The notes under the pieces are model-generated. The model made no database searches. It was given only the letters and a program-made list of their open reading frames with translations, and was not told the DNA's origin. This document shows positions 10,202-21,200 of a stretch of 64,000 nucleotides of DNA, piece by piece. Every line of letters begins with the position of its first letter. The first letter of the stretch is position 1. This DNA comes from Schizochytrium sp. TIO01 (lineage: Eukaryota > Sar > Bigyra > Thraustochytrida > Thraustochytriidae). The position numbers and the translations under genes are program-made. The stretch spans positions 2,279,102 to 2,343,101 of the forward strand of contig SMSO01000025.1 in assembly GCA_004764695.1 (NCBI GenBank), written 5' to 3'.

Positions 10202-11359
10202 TTAATCTGGGCGCGGGGTTTGGGGCCGTGTGAACGAATTAGATCGCCCTGTGTCGATTTCCTCCTCCTTCGCTTCGGGCTTAAGCACGTGAAAGGAACA
10301 CACAAGATCGCTGTCCACAAGCATCATTGCCCCAGCGTTATCGAATTGGTTGCAGTAGTTTACGGCGGAAAAAACAGTCACCAGTTTGCGTGTGCCAGGA
10401 GGAAAGAACTCAAAGCCTTCTGCAACAACTTGGTGTGCTCTTACAATAATGTCTACATCGAAAGCTTTCAAAAAAGCGTCCACCACCTGTTCGCCAAAGC
10501 AGTAAGACACACCACGGTCACTGGGCATCCAGACCTGAGAGTCTTTCGTGGGATCTGACCATAAAAGGTCACAAAGAAGTCCTTCAATAGGGACATCTGA
10601 AGGTCTTGGAATGTCATTTATATCATTGAGAGTAATCAGATCAGGGCTCAAACCTCCGTGCGTGGCAAATATTCTGTCATTAATAAGAGCTGCTAGAGGG
10701 AGTGCACGAAAAACTGAGTTCATCGCACGCCAGGAAGCTTCATCGTACTTCTGGGTGCACTCGTCCCAAAACCCATACAGTCGCGAAATTGTGGCACACT
10801 CATGGTTTCCTTTCAGCATAAATATCCTGTTTGGGTACTTGAGTTTATATGCTAATAGAAGCATAGTTGTTTCCACTCCATGTTTTCCTCGATCAACGTA
10901 GTCTCCCAGGAAAAGATATTGTGAATTAGGAGGAAGACCGCCAATCTCAAAGTAACGCAACAAGTCAAGGAACTGACCATGAATATCACCCACAATGTTG
11001 ATCGGCGCCTTCAGCTTCAGCAATCCGGGTTCATTCGTAAATAGCTCTTCAGCCCGCAAACAGATTCGATAGATCGCCTTAAAGTTAAGCCTCACGTCCA
11101 CTTCGTGAGCTCGGTTGCACGCTCGAGCCTTGAGCAGTTCCTCGATGGTTTCATCCACCATTCTTTTGTCCTCATCTGTCAAAGGGGATGTGAACGGCTC
11201 GAGGTCAACTTTACTTGGCTGATATGTTGACTTGCCGTTTCCAGATTTCGCGGCGCCTGAGGAAGAAGAGGAATTCTTTGGCATGTCTGCAGTTACCACC
11301 GTGGCAACATTCGGGCTTCCTGCGGCGGCATCTGCTGTCGATTTCGCGATTTCGTCCAT
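10202..11359 (-). CDS. PP1-type serine/threonine protein phosphatase catalytic subunit
   Basis: A 385-residue protein of the PPP family. It shows GDIHGQ, GDYVDRG, GNHE, the metal-ligand His in RAHQVV and FATHGGLSPDL, all in the right order, plus LLCDLLWSDP, typical of PP1. These residues bind the two catalytic metals and phosphate. An N-terminal extension of about 60 Ser/Ala/Gly-rich residues precedes the core. The near-invariant SAPNYC signature reads SAVNYC, a substitution beside the catalytic face. The first ATG in frame is at 11359; the frame upstream reaches 11467 only from a TTG, with an in-frame stop just before it. The short C-terminal tail is polar and carries a TRPQTPRP stretch, resembling the TPPR phosphosite region of PP1. 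Confidence 0.9.
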   Translation of the reverse strand: MDEIAKSTADAAAGSPNVATVVTADMPKNSSSSSGAAKSGNGKSTYQPSKVDLEPFTSPLTDEDKRMVDETIEELLKARACNRAHEVDVRLNFKAIYRICLRAEELFTNEPGLLKLKAPINIVGDIHGQFLDLLRYFEIGGLPPNSQYLFLGDYVDRGKHGVETTMLLLAYKLKYPNRIFMLKGNHECATISRLYGFWDECTQKYDEASWRAMNSVFRALPLAALINDRIFATHGGLSPDLITLNDINDIPRPSDVPIEGLLCDLLWSDPTKDSQVWMPSDRGVSYCFGEQVVDAFLKAFDVDIIVRAHQVVAEGFEFFPPGTRKLVTVFSAVNYCNQFDNAGAMMLVDSDLVCSFHVLKPEAKEEEIDTGRSNSFTRPQTPRPD

Positions 11360-13058
11360 GACGTTTACAGGATAGTTTTCTTTTGTGAAATGACTCTGGA
11401 TCTTGATATCAAACTCTCCGAGTCCACAAACTTGCGCGAGAGGGATCTGAGCTTGGTCAAGCTTCAAGGAAGCTTCAACGCAAGCTTATGGTGGTAGGTT
11501 TTTGATGACGATGATGGAGACTAGGCAAATAAATTCAGATAACGCAACGCTAACGCAGGCGGGGCGACGGAGTCTGCGAGGCGAGACGGCAAGCTTGGGT
11601 GAGGTAGGAGGTTCCGGGTGACGCCTATCCCCGCAAGGATGTCCGTCGCAGCGCGCAGTCCCTTGGACGCGGCGGCGAGCGTGGTTTCCCTTGCGCTAGG
11701 GATCTACTTTCTTTAAAGGGAAATAAACAAGTCACTTGATTCATTCATTCTTTTCCTCATCTAGTAGTTTTACCTATCTGATGGCTATCAATTTTACGTC
11801 TGATCATTCGTTCATTTGTACTCTCCTTAGCACTTTACTATTGAGCTGTCTTTTCTCAGCGCGCTCTTTAGATTACAAGTTTGCTCGAGGGGACTTCGAG
11901 GCAAGTGACTGCTGATTCACTGATTGGGCCTCGAGCAGCCTGTGGAGGATTATAACGTGTAGATAGGCAAAGATGTCGTCAGGGACAAGTGCCACGCTAA
12001 AGGCCTGCGTGAATTCGTTTAGCTACTTTTTGTTTCATCCAGACTTTAGACCATGCACCTCGCGCGAATTGCTCAAAATGGCTTCATTCAATACATTACT
12101 GCTCTCGGGGGATGTGTGACAATGAGCCCAAGTGGTGTTCAGGAGCTCGTTTCAGAAGGCCAGTGAATACGAGTTGTGCAGCTGCTTGATAATACCATCG
12201 TAATACAGAATGTCAGGCAATTCTGCAACTAGTCGAATGCGACTATCCACAGTTCCCATATACATAAATATATCCAAATATAGGCAGGAAGGATTGTCGT
12301 TATAGCTTGGCAGGGAATAGTTATGCTGTTCGAGTTGGACTGCAATAGAGCAAAAACGAAGTTAAACCTTGATGGTTTCCTCATCGTTGGCGTCCCGGAA
12401 CTTTTTGCTGTGGATCCATTGAACCAGAAAGCTTATCATGATGGATTGATTAGTGCTCAGCGTTCTAAGGCTTTGCATGCTTCCTTCGGTCAGCGATGAA
12501 ATTCATCATCATATCTCATGTGTAAAATTGCACCTCTCCATCTGTGCGTCATTAGTCACACTTGAATGGGAGTTCATTCGATTTAGCATATGCCGATTTC
12601 AACCCCGAGTGATGTACTTCTTGCTTGTCGAGAAACTTCATCTTAGGTCCTACTCCATCGCCTCTTCGCAGCCCACGGGAGACCCGTCTTCTCTCTGACT
12701 CAGATTATGAACTCTATCTCACAAGAGTAGATAGATAGTGCGCCACGCATCACCCAAGTTCAAGTCCCATCGCGATAGTCCATCAGCTTTGTTTGCTCGG
12801 GACCCACGTTGAGCTTTCCAATACATTGTGCCCTGAAGATTACTGGAGATGGGACGATATCCTCTAAGAAGAAAGTAGGTACGTATGTATTCTCTGTTAG
12901 GTGTGAGAGTGTTGTGTGAGCGTGTGTGTGTGTATATCAATTGCACTGGTGCAGGCGCCTATGTACAACTACACCCGCGTGTCGTGCTTGGCACTGTCCA
13001 TGCCTATGAGATGAAGACATTCCAGCACCAAATCTTCCACACGGTTGGGTGTATGTGT

Positions 13059-13070
13059 GTAGGTACCTAC
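13059..13070. repeat. GTAGGTACCTAC palindrome
   Basis: A perfect 12-bp palindrome followed directly by GTACCTACCTA. It belongs to the dispersed GTAGGTAC motif family seen elsewhere in the spacers. Confidence 0.6.
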
Positions 13071-13808
13071 GTACCTACCTATTTGCTGGTTCGGGCAGAA
13101 TGATGAAGAAGGCAGTTTGCTTGCAATTTGCACAATCGTTGTAAAACACACGCACGTTCACTAACTCATTAGCCCAGAGATCAATCTATCTATCTCTCGA
13201 GCCATACACCGTGACCTCAATCAGTGCTCAGCATTGGACCCCGGGGATAGACCAAGATAGCGAATGGAGCTATGCGTGAAGCGGGACCCCTTGGGACGAA
13301 GGAAACCTCAAGCAAGCAGTTGATTTTGGAGTGCATCTCAATCGAGGGTCTCGAACACTCCGCCAGAATTTGGATTATCTAATACGAAGGCAACAATATT
13401 CTTTAATACATTATTATAATTAAAACCCCATTAAAAACATTATTAAACATTTTTTAGATTTTTTAATTTTTTATTAATGATTTATAGGGTATCTTTAATT
13501 TTTAATTTTAATTAAAATATCACGATCATCAATTAGTCGGTGAGCGAGTCAGCCTATGAGACGGTCAGGCAGCCAGTCGGGCGCCTCGAAACCCACCGCA
13601 AAGGGTTTAGGCAGCTGCAGTCTTGCCAAAAACATTGCAGGCGCCGTCTTTTGACCAGTGCCAAGCATTTGACCTTCAAGCTGAGCGATGGATTCTCCAG
13701 CCCAACCAACTGGAAATGCGATTCTTGCAAAATCAACTCTTCTTCTTCTGTGTCCTCCTTTTAGTAGATACTAGCCGCATTAGTGTTAGCGGTAGTGCCT
13801 TAGTAGTA

Positions 13809-13860
13809 TTTGTTTGTTTATTTATTTATTTATTAGTTTATTTATTTATTTGTTTATTTG
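13809..13860. repeat. (TTTA/TTTG)n microsatellite
   Basis: About 52 bases of TTTA units interspersed with TTTG units. Confidence 0.85.
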
Positions 13861-14389
13861 TGTGTACACACTTTCGCGCCCCTGCAGGTGTGCAATCTTT
13901 TCGATACTGCATGCAAAACTTGTATCAGTGCGTTTTCCGCAAGAATCCACCTTCGTGCTGTTAATTGGAGTCCACGCTGTCTTTTGCTTAGAGAGAGACT
14001 GACTGCCGCAAGTAACCTCGAGGCTTCGATACCTTCAGAGACAGGCCGAGAGATACCTGTCGCCCGTAGCAATCGATGATGGAGTAGAGGCCGCTCGCCA
14101 TGCTGCTGAGGGCCCCTCTCGCCCTCTCGGGACCTCGTTTATGGAGAAGAGCTGAAGCACCATCGATCGCCCTTTGACTGAGTTTGCAGCAGTTCTGCGT
14201 TAATGCTTTCTTTCTTTTTATAACCTAAAAGCCTGAAAGAGCAATTGAAGGCGGACTACTTTGGTTTAGTTTAATTAGTAGCCTGAGAGGTCGTGTCTCC
14301 TCTCCTTCTCGTTGCTCGTTTGGCTTTGAATCAGACACGGATCGATTGTATATACTGCCATGAAAGAGATCCTTCAAGTTCTCTTCAAG

Positions 14390-14453
14390 TTTGTTTGTTT
14401 GTTTGTTTGTTTGTTGGTTTGATTGTTTGTTGGTTTGATTGTTGTTGGTTTGT
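14390..14453. repeat. (TTTG)n microsatellite, degenerate
   Basis: Begins as pure TTTG units and decays into TTGG and GATTG variants. Confidence 0.8.
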
Positions 14454-14614
14454 TTACTTTCTTTTCTTGCTCTCTTTCAAGGGCACAGAACGTGTTTGTT
14501 TTCCAACTCTTGCTAACTTGAACTACTAGCCAACCAGCTAGCTAACACCCTACCGAACACCGGCGGGCGTTTTCATCGCTTTCAATACCATTTTCGCAAC
14601 TTGTATTTGCTCCC

Positions 14615-14678
14615 AATGTCTTCGAATTTTAATGTCTTCGAGCTTTAATGTCTTCGAGTTTTAATGTCTTCGAGCTTT
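14615..14678. repeat. 16-bp tandem repeat, four copies
   Basis: Four exactly consecutive 16-base units, AATGTCTTCGAGTTTT with small variations at positions 12-13. The units at 14631 and 14663 are identical. The first unit contains TTCGAA. Confidence 0.9.
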
Positions 14679-14747
14679 AAAGCAAGGCATACGGATAGCG
14701 AAGTCACTTCGTCAGTCAGAGAAACAGAAGACATACATACAGACGCA

Positions 14748-14769
14748 CATACATACATACATACATACA
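14748..14769. repeat. (CATA)n microsatellite
   Basis: Five to six CATA units, preceded by a shorter CATA run near 14731. Confidence 0.8.
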
Positions 14770-15287
14770 CATTTGATATGACATGATGACATCTATCACA
14801 TGGAATCGAAGACACTAAGAGAGAGTAACCACTTAGCTGCTGCCTAGCTGGACAGCTTAGGGTAAACGCTAGGAGGGCGGATATTCCTGCGGCTCAAGAA
14901 GGGGCTATAAACTACAAGTTGAAAGCGTTGAAAGCGCCGCTCCCTCTCTCGTCCCTCGCTCGCCGGCGCTAGCTGCCAGAGGCGCTCTCTTCGCTGCGCA
15001 GGGACAGCTGAGGAGGAGGAGGGGGCCCAGGATAAGGCAGCGGGAGCCACGGCCCCAGCCTGAGCCGCGGAGCGCCACAGGCCCAAAGCCTGGCTGGCTG
15101 GCTGGGCCTCAGAGCAGACTCTCGACGGTGGATTGACCGATTTATTGATTTTGATTTGGTTGTTGTTAAATAAAGTTCACAAAATAGAGAGAATGAAAGG
15201 ATATTTTGAGCGAAGAGGAGTAGGGGTCAGATACGAGTAACGTTAGAAGTCCCTCGGCTTCTTGTTTTAATTGAAGGTGTAAGTATT

Positions 15288-15310
15288 TTTGTTTGTTTGT
15301 TTGTTTGTTT
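15288..15310. repeat. (TTTG)n microsatellite
   Basis: Roughly five perfect TTTG units. Confidence 0.8.
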
Positions 15311-15563
15311 AAAAAAGATGTTTAATTTGATTTTCTGAAGAGCTTTGCTTGGACTGTTTGATTTGCATTGCAGAACTGGTTGGCACTCTGCGAATGATCT
15401 TGGGTTTACAAATGATTGCGATGGGTGGGTGGTTACAGCAGCAGAGTGGTTCGAAGGAATTGGTCTCCACCTCGATTGGTGCTGATTGTTTTGCTTTGGC
15501 TGTGGCTGATTGATTTGCTGATTGTTTTGCTCTGCATTGATTTCGAAGGTTTACTTTTGTTAC

Positions 15564-15566
15564 TTT

Positions 15567-15602
<36 letters not shown>

Positions 15603-15605
15603 TTT
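15564..15605. repeat. (CTTT)n microsatellite
   Basis: About ten perfect CTTT units within 300 bases upstream of the AIP1 start. Confidence 0.9.
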
Positions 15606-15883
15606 CGAAGAGAAAAGAATCGAGAAGATGAAGAATGGAGAAAACATTGCTGACTGACCAAACCCGAAATCACATCAGGTTGAAGCCGTGCTATTCTGAG
15701 CGTGGGAGCTAGCTCACCGCGTCTTCCCAGACCAGATCTGTTTGTGTGAGCATATTTACGGCCTATCTGCACCTGGATTTTCCTGGACTTACGTGCTCTC
15801 TGAGACTAGGTTCGCTCGCTCAAGCTCGTCATCTTCATCTTCATCCGTTCTTGCCCTACAGCGATCCTTCTCAACAACTCAAA

Positions 15884-17701
15884 ATGGCTTCTTTCGCTGC
15901 GTCCGGCGTGAACTGCTACGCTCCTAACCCGAGTCCTGAGCGTGGACTTAGCTATGCCCTCAACTCCAGTCCTGATGGCAGCAAGCTCATTTACGGCTCC
16001 GGATACTCTGTGGTAATTCGTGATGCTGCCAATCCTCAAGATGTTGAAGTACTCGTTGGTCATCGCAAAAAGGTCAGCGTAGCCAAGTATTCTCCTGATG
16101 GTATGCTCATCGCCTCCGCGGATGCTAGTGGCACAGTTCGTATCTGGTCCTCTGTGGATTTCTCACTCAAAAAGGAATTGCCGTGCCTCGGCGGTGCTAT
16201 CTTCGACCTTGCCTTTGACGACACAAGCAAGCGCATGGTCGTTTGCGGAGACGCTCGTGGAGTGAACTGTCGCGTGTTCATGTGGGAGTCTGGAAGCCCT
16301 CAGGGAGAGCCTGCAGGCACCTCCAAGCGTGTCCTTTCGTGCGATATCCGGCCCACGCAGCCGAGTCACCTGGCTACTGCCAGTGAGGACATGAAGGTCC
16401 GTCTTCACAAGGGACCGCCGTACAAGTTTACCGGTGCCTTCGAGGAGCACAAGAACTTTGTACAGTGTGTGAGGTACTCTCCTGATGGCCAGTTTATTGC
16501 GACTGCCTCCAGCGACAAGAACATCTACATTCTCGATGCGGAATCTGGTGAAATCCATACCAAGCTCCCCGAGGAGCACAAGGGATCTATCTACGCGGTC
16601 TCTTGGTCTCCCGACTCCAAGATGCTCCTCTCATGTTCAGGAGACAAGTCTGTAAAGCTCTGGGACATTTCATCATCCTCTTGTGCTGCAACTGTCTCTC
16701 TTGGAAACTCGGTATCTGACATGCAGGTTGGATGCGTCTTCTGCGGAGAAGAAGCTGTTTCGCTCAGCCTCAACGGAGACTTGCACTTCCTCGACATGGG
16801 TTCTTCTTCTGTGCAGCGTACTATCCAGTCTCATTCAAGTGTTCCGGCCAATATTTGCCGCGACTGGAGTGCCGACACCCCGGAGGTTTACGTGGGCTCT
16901 GCAGATGGAGACGTTTTTGTTTTCCACCCGGATGGCTCTGCAGAGCGCTTTGACGGATCCCCTGGCCCGAATGATGGTATCACAGTATGCGACGGTCAGC
17001 TTTACAGCGTTGGACATGATGATGTCTTGCGTCAGGCTGACGTCTCGGAGGGTTTCAAGTTCAAGGCTTCGACCGTGCCCCTTGACACCACCCCGATTGG
17101 CGTCAGCTCTGGCCCTGGAGATGCTGGTCTTGTAGTCACCGCCACTCATTCCATGCTGATCCTTGCTCGTGACGGCAAGCGCAAGGATGCATTCTCTTTC
17201 AAGGGTTACCAGGGTCTTTGTGTCGCCATGTCTGCCGACTGTACAGAATGTGTCGTTGGTGGCTCTGACAAGGCTGCTCATGTTTTTGCAATCTCTGGTG
17301 ATAAGCTCGAGGACACCGGAATCAAGCTTGACAAACTTCAAGGACCTTGCACGTCTGCACGTTACTCCCCTACGGGTACTCACATTGCACTTGGTGACGA
17401 AGTTAAGGAAGTCACTCTTTGGGACCGCGCGACCCACGAGTGCCTCATTCGCAACAAGTGGGTTTTTCACCACAGCACTGTAACCTGCATTGCATTCTCT
17501 CCCTCTGGTCAGTATGTGGCATCAGGTTCCACCGACACTCAGGTTATCATTTGGAACGTCGATAAGAAAATGGCAAAGACCAAGATTCATCCAGCCCACG
17601 CTCTTGGCGTTGTTAGCGTTGAATGGCTTGATGACGAAACTGTCATTTCGGCTGGTGGAGACATGTGCCTTCGCAAATGGTCCCCGAAGCTCCCCAAGTA
17701 G
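15884..17701 (+). CDS. Actin-interacting protein 1 (AIP1/WDR1), WD40 protein
   Basis: A 605-residue protein, the usual AIP1 length. The frame extends upstream to 15746 only from a GTG; ATG at 15884 (AAAATGGC) begins MASFAASG, suited to the family. It is filled with WD40 repeats (for example VRIWSS, KSVKLWDIS, EVTLWDRAT, VIIWNVD), giving the two seven-bladed propellers of AIP1. The hinge-region signature MQVGCVFCGEEAVSLSLNGDLHFLD-type motif near residue 280-300 is characteristic. AIP1 binds cofilin-decorated actin filaments and speeds their disassembly, so it is cytoplasmic. Codon use is strongly C/G-ending compared with neighbours, suggesting high expression. Confidence 0.92.
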   Translation: MASFAASGVNCYAPNPSPERGLSYALNSSPDGSKLIYGSGYSVVIRDAANPQDVEVLVGHRKKVSVAKYSPDGMLIASADASGTVRIWSSVDFSLKKELPCLGGAIFDLAFDDTSKRMVVCGDARGVNCRVFMWESGSPQGEPAGTSKRVLSCDIRPTQPSHLATASEDMKVRLHKGPPYKFTGAFEEHKNFVQCVRYSPDGQFIATASSDKNIYILDAESGEIHTKLPEEHKGSIYAVSWSPDSKMLLSCSGDKSVKLWDISSSSCAATVSLGNSVSDMQVGCVFCGEEAVSLSLNGDLHFLDMGSSSVQRTIQSHSSVPANICRDWSADTPEVYVGSADGDVFVFHPDGSAERFDGSPGPNDGITVCDGQLYSVGHDDVLRQADVSEGFKFKASTVPLDTTPIGVSSGPGDAGLVVTATHSMLILARDGKRKDAFSFKGYQGLCVAMSADCTECVVGGSDKAAHVFAISGDKLEDTGIKLDKLQGPCTSARYSPTGTHIALGDEVKEVTLWDRATHECLIRNKWVFHHSTVTCIAFSPSGQYVASGSTDTQVIIWNVDKKMAKTKIHPAHALGVVSVEWLDDETVISAGGDMCLRKWSPKLPK

Positions 17702-18240
17702 AAACACAGATACATACATATATCCTGTACTTGGTTTTCTGCACAGGGTTGTCTGAAAAGGAGTGGCGCAGGATTCATTACACCTACTGAGATAACTGTA
17801 GATAACGCATTCCCCTCACTCCCCACAATTTATTGTCACTATCTTTTCTATTGAGTCTCTCAATCTACGCACCTTCGTTTCAGATTATCGCTTTGACTAT
17901 ATACATCAATCTTCTCTAATTCTTATATCTTTTACTTTTTAACTTATGAACCAAGTGCCTTCCCACCAGCAAAACAATGGGAGGTATTTTCCGTGGCATA
18001 ATCATCAGTCCGCTATCCTTATCTTCAATTAAATATATATAGTCAAAAGGATCTTCAACAAAACCAGAGACATCGTCAAGCGTTACTCACGAGCTATTTT
18101 GGTGTATTTAATTGTAGGTATTAGGCCTACATACTCGCGAATCCGAATTCGAACAGCAAAAATGAAACTTAATATTTTGGTTCAGCACTATCAATTTATC
18201 CTTTTCGCTTAATTAAAAAATGTACTTCGCAATGCTGACA
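17702..18240. other. Convergent 3' spacer
   Basis: 539 AT-rich bases between converging genes. No gene seen. Confidence 0.5.
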
Positions 18241-21200
18241 CTATTGTAAGATACAAGCTCTAGCGTTAATTACGATGTTATGGTTCTGTGAGGTCTGAAG
18301 TGATCTTTCAGAAGGATTTTTGTGTATTTCTTTTTTAACATAGTCCATCGCCATAGTCTTTAAGGAGATTGAAGCGAGCTGCAAAAAACTATTCAAGATA
18401 TGTTTGCTCGTGTCTCGATTCATGATTAGCAATCGATAGAATTTATTTACTTTCGTATTCATCATTGGCAAGTCGTAGAATTTGCGCACCTCACTAAATG
18501 ACAATTCATACATTCTGCAATTGATCTCTGAATCAGGCGTCTCCTCAATCGACTGGCGAACTGTACATTCCGTTGGATTCACCAGAAATTTGGTTGCCTC
18601 TGAAGAGATTTCTAAACAGCGAAACGAAAAGGATGAGTATGGATCTGGTGCATGATGTATGAAGACGTATGCCCTGAGCCCATCTTCTAACTTGTGGCAT
18701 TGACACTCCTCCAAGGTACCCTTTTCATACTCACAACTATCAATAGATGGACAAGGCGAATGCAAAAACGGCGATAAAGCCTTGTATGATCGTAAGCAGG
18801 CTACAAAGGCGCAGAAACTGATCCTCTCCTGGCCCATTCTCCTCTGAAATTTGGCCATCTGGTACTGAGCAAAGGCGGCTGTTGCCTCAGCATCTGCAAG
18901 CTGCTTGCGCTGCCAAGAACGAACGAGCCGATAGCTTTGGCTTCCCAACAAGACTCCATAGGTTGGTTGTTCATGCGCAAACACTGGCAATGCCTGATTT
19001 AAATAGCTCGCTCCCTCAAAATGATATTGGACTCCCGCATGGGCATAATGCGTACCAATCATAACTTGAAGCCTATGCTTCGGAATTGACGTGAAATCTC
19101 CTAATAGAAGCCTCTCGGCATAGATGCTTCCAAGATCTTTATGAAGCTGCCTCCGATAAGCTGGCATAAGGCTCTCATAAATTGGGGTTATATGACCCTT
19201 TACATCGTTGATGATATATTGATTGGAAGCAATATATCGAATGAGCTGTAAATCTTGTTGTAGAATTGTTAGAGCATATTCCACATCTGAAGAAAGAACG
19301 GATACGGTTGGGAGAGACGGCAAGATATCGGTATCAAGGCGCGTGCTTACCATTCCCATAACTGCAATAATTTTCAATACTGTTTGTATCACTTCGTAAT
19401 TCTCAAGGCCTAAGGTCAAACGAGATATATCTGCAACAAATCCGTTATGTTGACGATTGCGTAGTTCAGCATTTTGCATCGTTCGCTTAGACACATTTGT
19501 CACACGGACAACTTTAGCGTTGCCAAGAATCCCAATGTTGGTTAAAACTCTATTGTCGTCGAGGTCTCGAATATTTTCGTCTTTCATAAGAGGCAAAAAT
19601 GCTTGCATACTAGCTTCGAAACCTCGAACAAATATCTCGAAAACAATAAACCTTTGAAGTTTGAATTGAGAGCACCCCAAAAATGTATCTTGATCAATCA
19701 TGATTGTTGACCTAGTTATCCCACCATATTGCTTAGGTGTGCTCGCACGTGCTGCAAGGCTTTCAGATATTTTAGGTACGTCTCCAATTATTGCATAAAC
19801 AAATCGAGTGACACCTCCTATGAGGCCAATCTTGCTGAAACCAGATGCAATACCGATCGAGCATTGAATGTCCTTTTTATCTTCAAAGAGCTTCTGGATA
19901 CCAAATGCTGCAGCTAACGCATGGTTTTCACCCAGTGTACTGAGAACTCCGAAACTTGCACTGATCACTAACCCTCGCCCGTCAATCCAACATGCAAGAA
20001 CTTCGCCTATATATGATGTAGTGACTTCTATCACACCACTAATTAGTTGTTGCAGTTTTTCTGGAACTAATTTTATTTCATTCGAAACTATATCTGGGAT
20101 AACAACTGTTAGTATACTACAATATATTCTTTCGAGTTGAGAAACAAAGCATCCCAATGTTATATCTGAAAACACCTTGTTTGTGACAAAACTTGCGAGG
20201 CTCCCCTGTAAAGATGTATCTGCAAATGATCGGGTTGAAGTGTTGAATATCAATCCTGTGTCCTCTTCGCCAAGAGAGTCTAGAGATATGGCTCGTGAAA
20301 GGGAGTTTGAGGCTATGGACCCGCCATATGTTCCTGGCACAGCTTTAGAAGATTTGGTTTTACCAACTTTAGCAAACGTTTGCAAAGAGGGTAGTGGCCT
20401 CGCTCTTGATCCTCTTCCTTGAATTAGATCGAAATAAGGATTTTCCTGTTGGCTTAGACTAATATAATCTTTGCTTGTCAAAAGGCGTTCGTGTAGTATT
20501 TGCGTTGTCGGTTGAGTGCTACCAACGCGTAAGCGAACATGTTCGGCAGGATGTACGATTCTATCTTTCACATCCCCAATAGATTGATGGACAAGAAGCC
20601 CATCCGAGTACTTGTCGCATAATGTTGCAGTACATTCCACACAGTCACCTGAAAGAAGAACAACCCTTCGGTGCATGGTTCCAGCAATATGAATATTGAG
20701 AGTTCCGTACGCCACGACAATTTTAGGTTTAATGTGATCCTTAGCAAGTGCATTTCCTTCCAACCGAAAATTCTGAATGTTTACTAGGACTTCAAGAGCA
20801 AACAATAGTGCTCTAGATTGTGTCAATGACTTGGCTGCTCCGGGGCTTTTTGCTTGAGTTCCAAACAAAGGTTCTGTCGGAAATATAACTTTGACGGTGT
20901 CATCATAGAGCTCAACAGCATCCCCGTGAAACTTATGAACTTGTGTTATTAACATCTCCCAAAACCGGAGAAGAATATCACCATTAATAGTTGTCACTTG
21001 TGCGGGCTTTTCATCAGCTTGCACAAGCTCGCCGGTCATGTTTAAATAATTCCAATGTTTCACTTGATTAACCTGTCTAGCGAAGTCTGTCAACTTCTCA
21101 ATTTTAATGTGCACAATTGCACCAGGCATGCAATGACAGACACCTGGTCGTGCTCCTTTGGAGTCTTTATGCCATAGAATCCATCGAAGGATACCAGGAG

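Larger units (their letters stand above)
11360..15883. other. 4.5-kb gene-free, simple-repeat-rich spacer
   Basis: Lies between the divergent PP1 and AIP1 genes. It has a GC-rich block next to PP1 (about 11550-11700), an AT-rich stretch (13390-13520), several tetranucleotide repeats listed separately, a 16-bp tandem repeat, and a GC-rich island at about 14930-15130. The pyrimidine-rich segment before 15884 is likely the AIP1 5' UTR. No coding frame or RNA gene is convincing. Confidence 0.5.

Noticed and set aside
12740-12790. tRNA-like T-arm (TTCAAGTCC)
   Set aside because: No matching stem, D-arm or anticodon arm around it.
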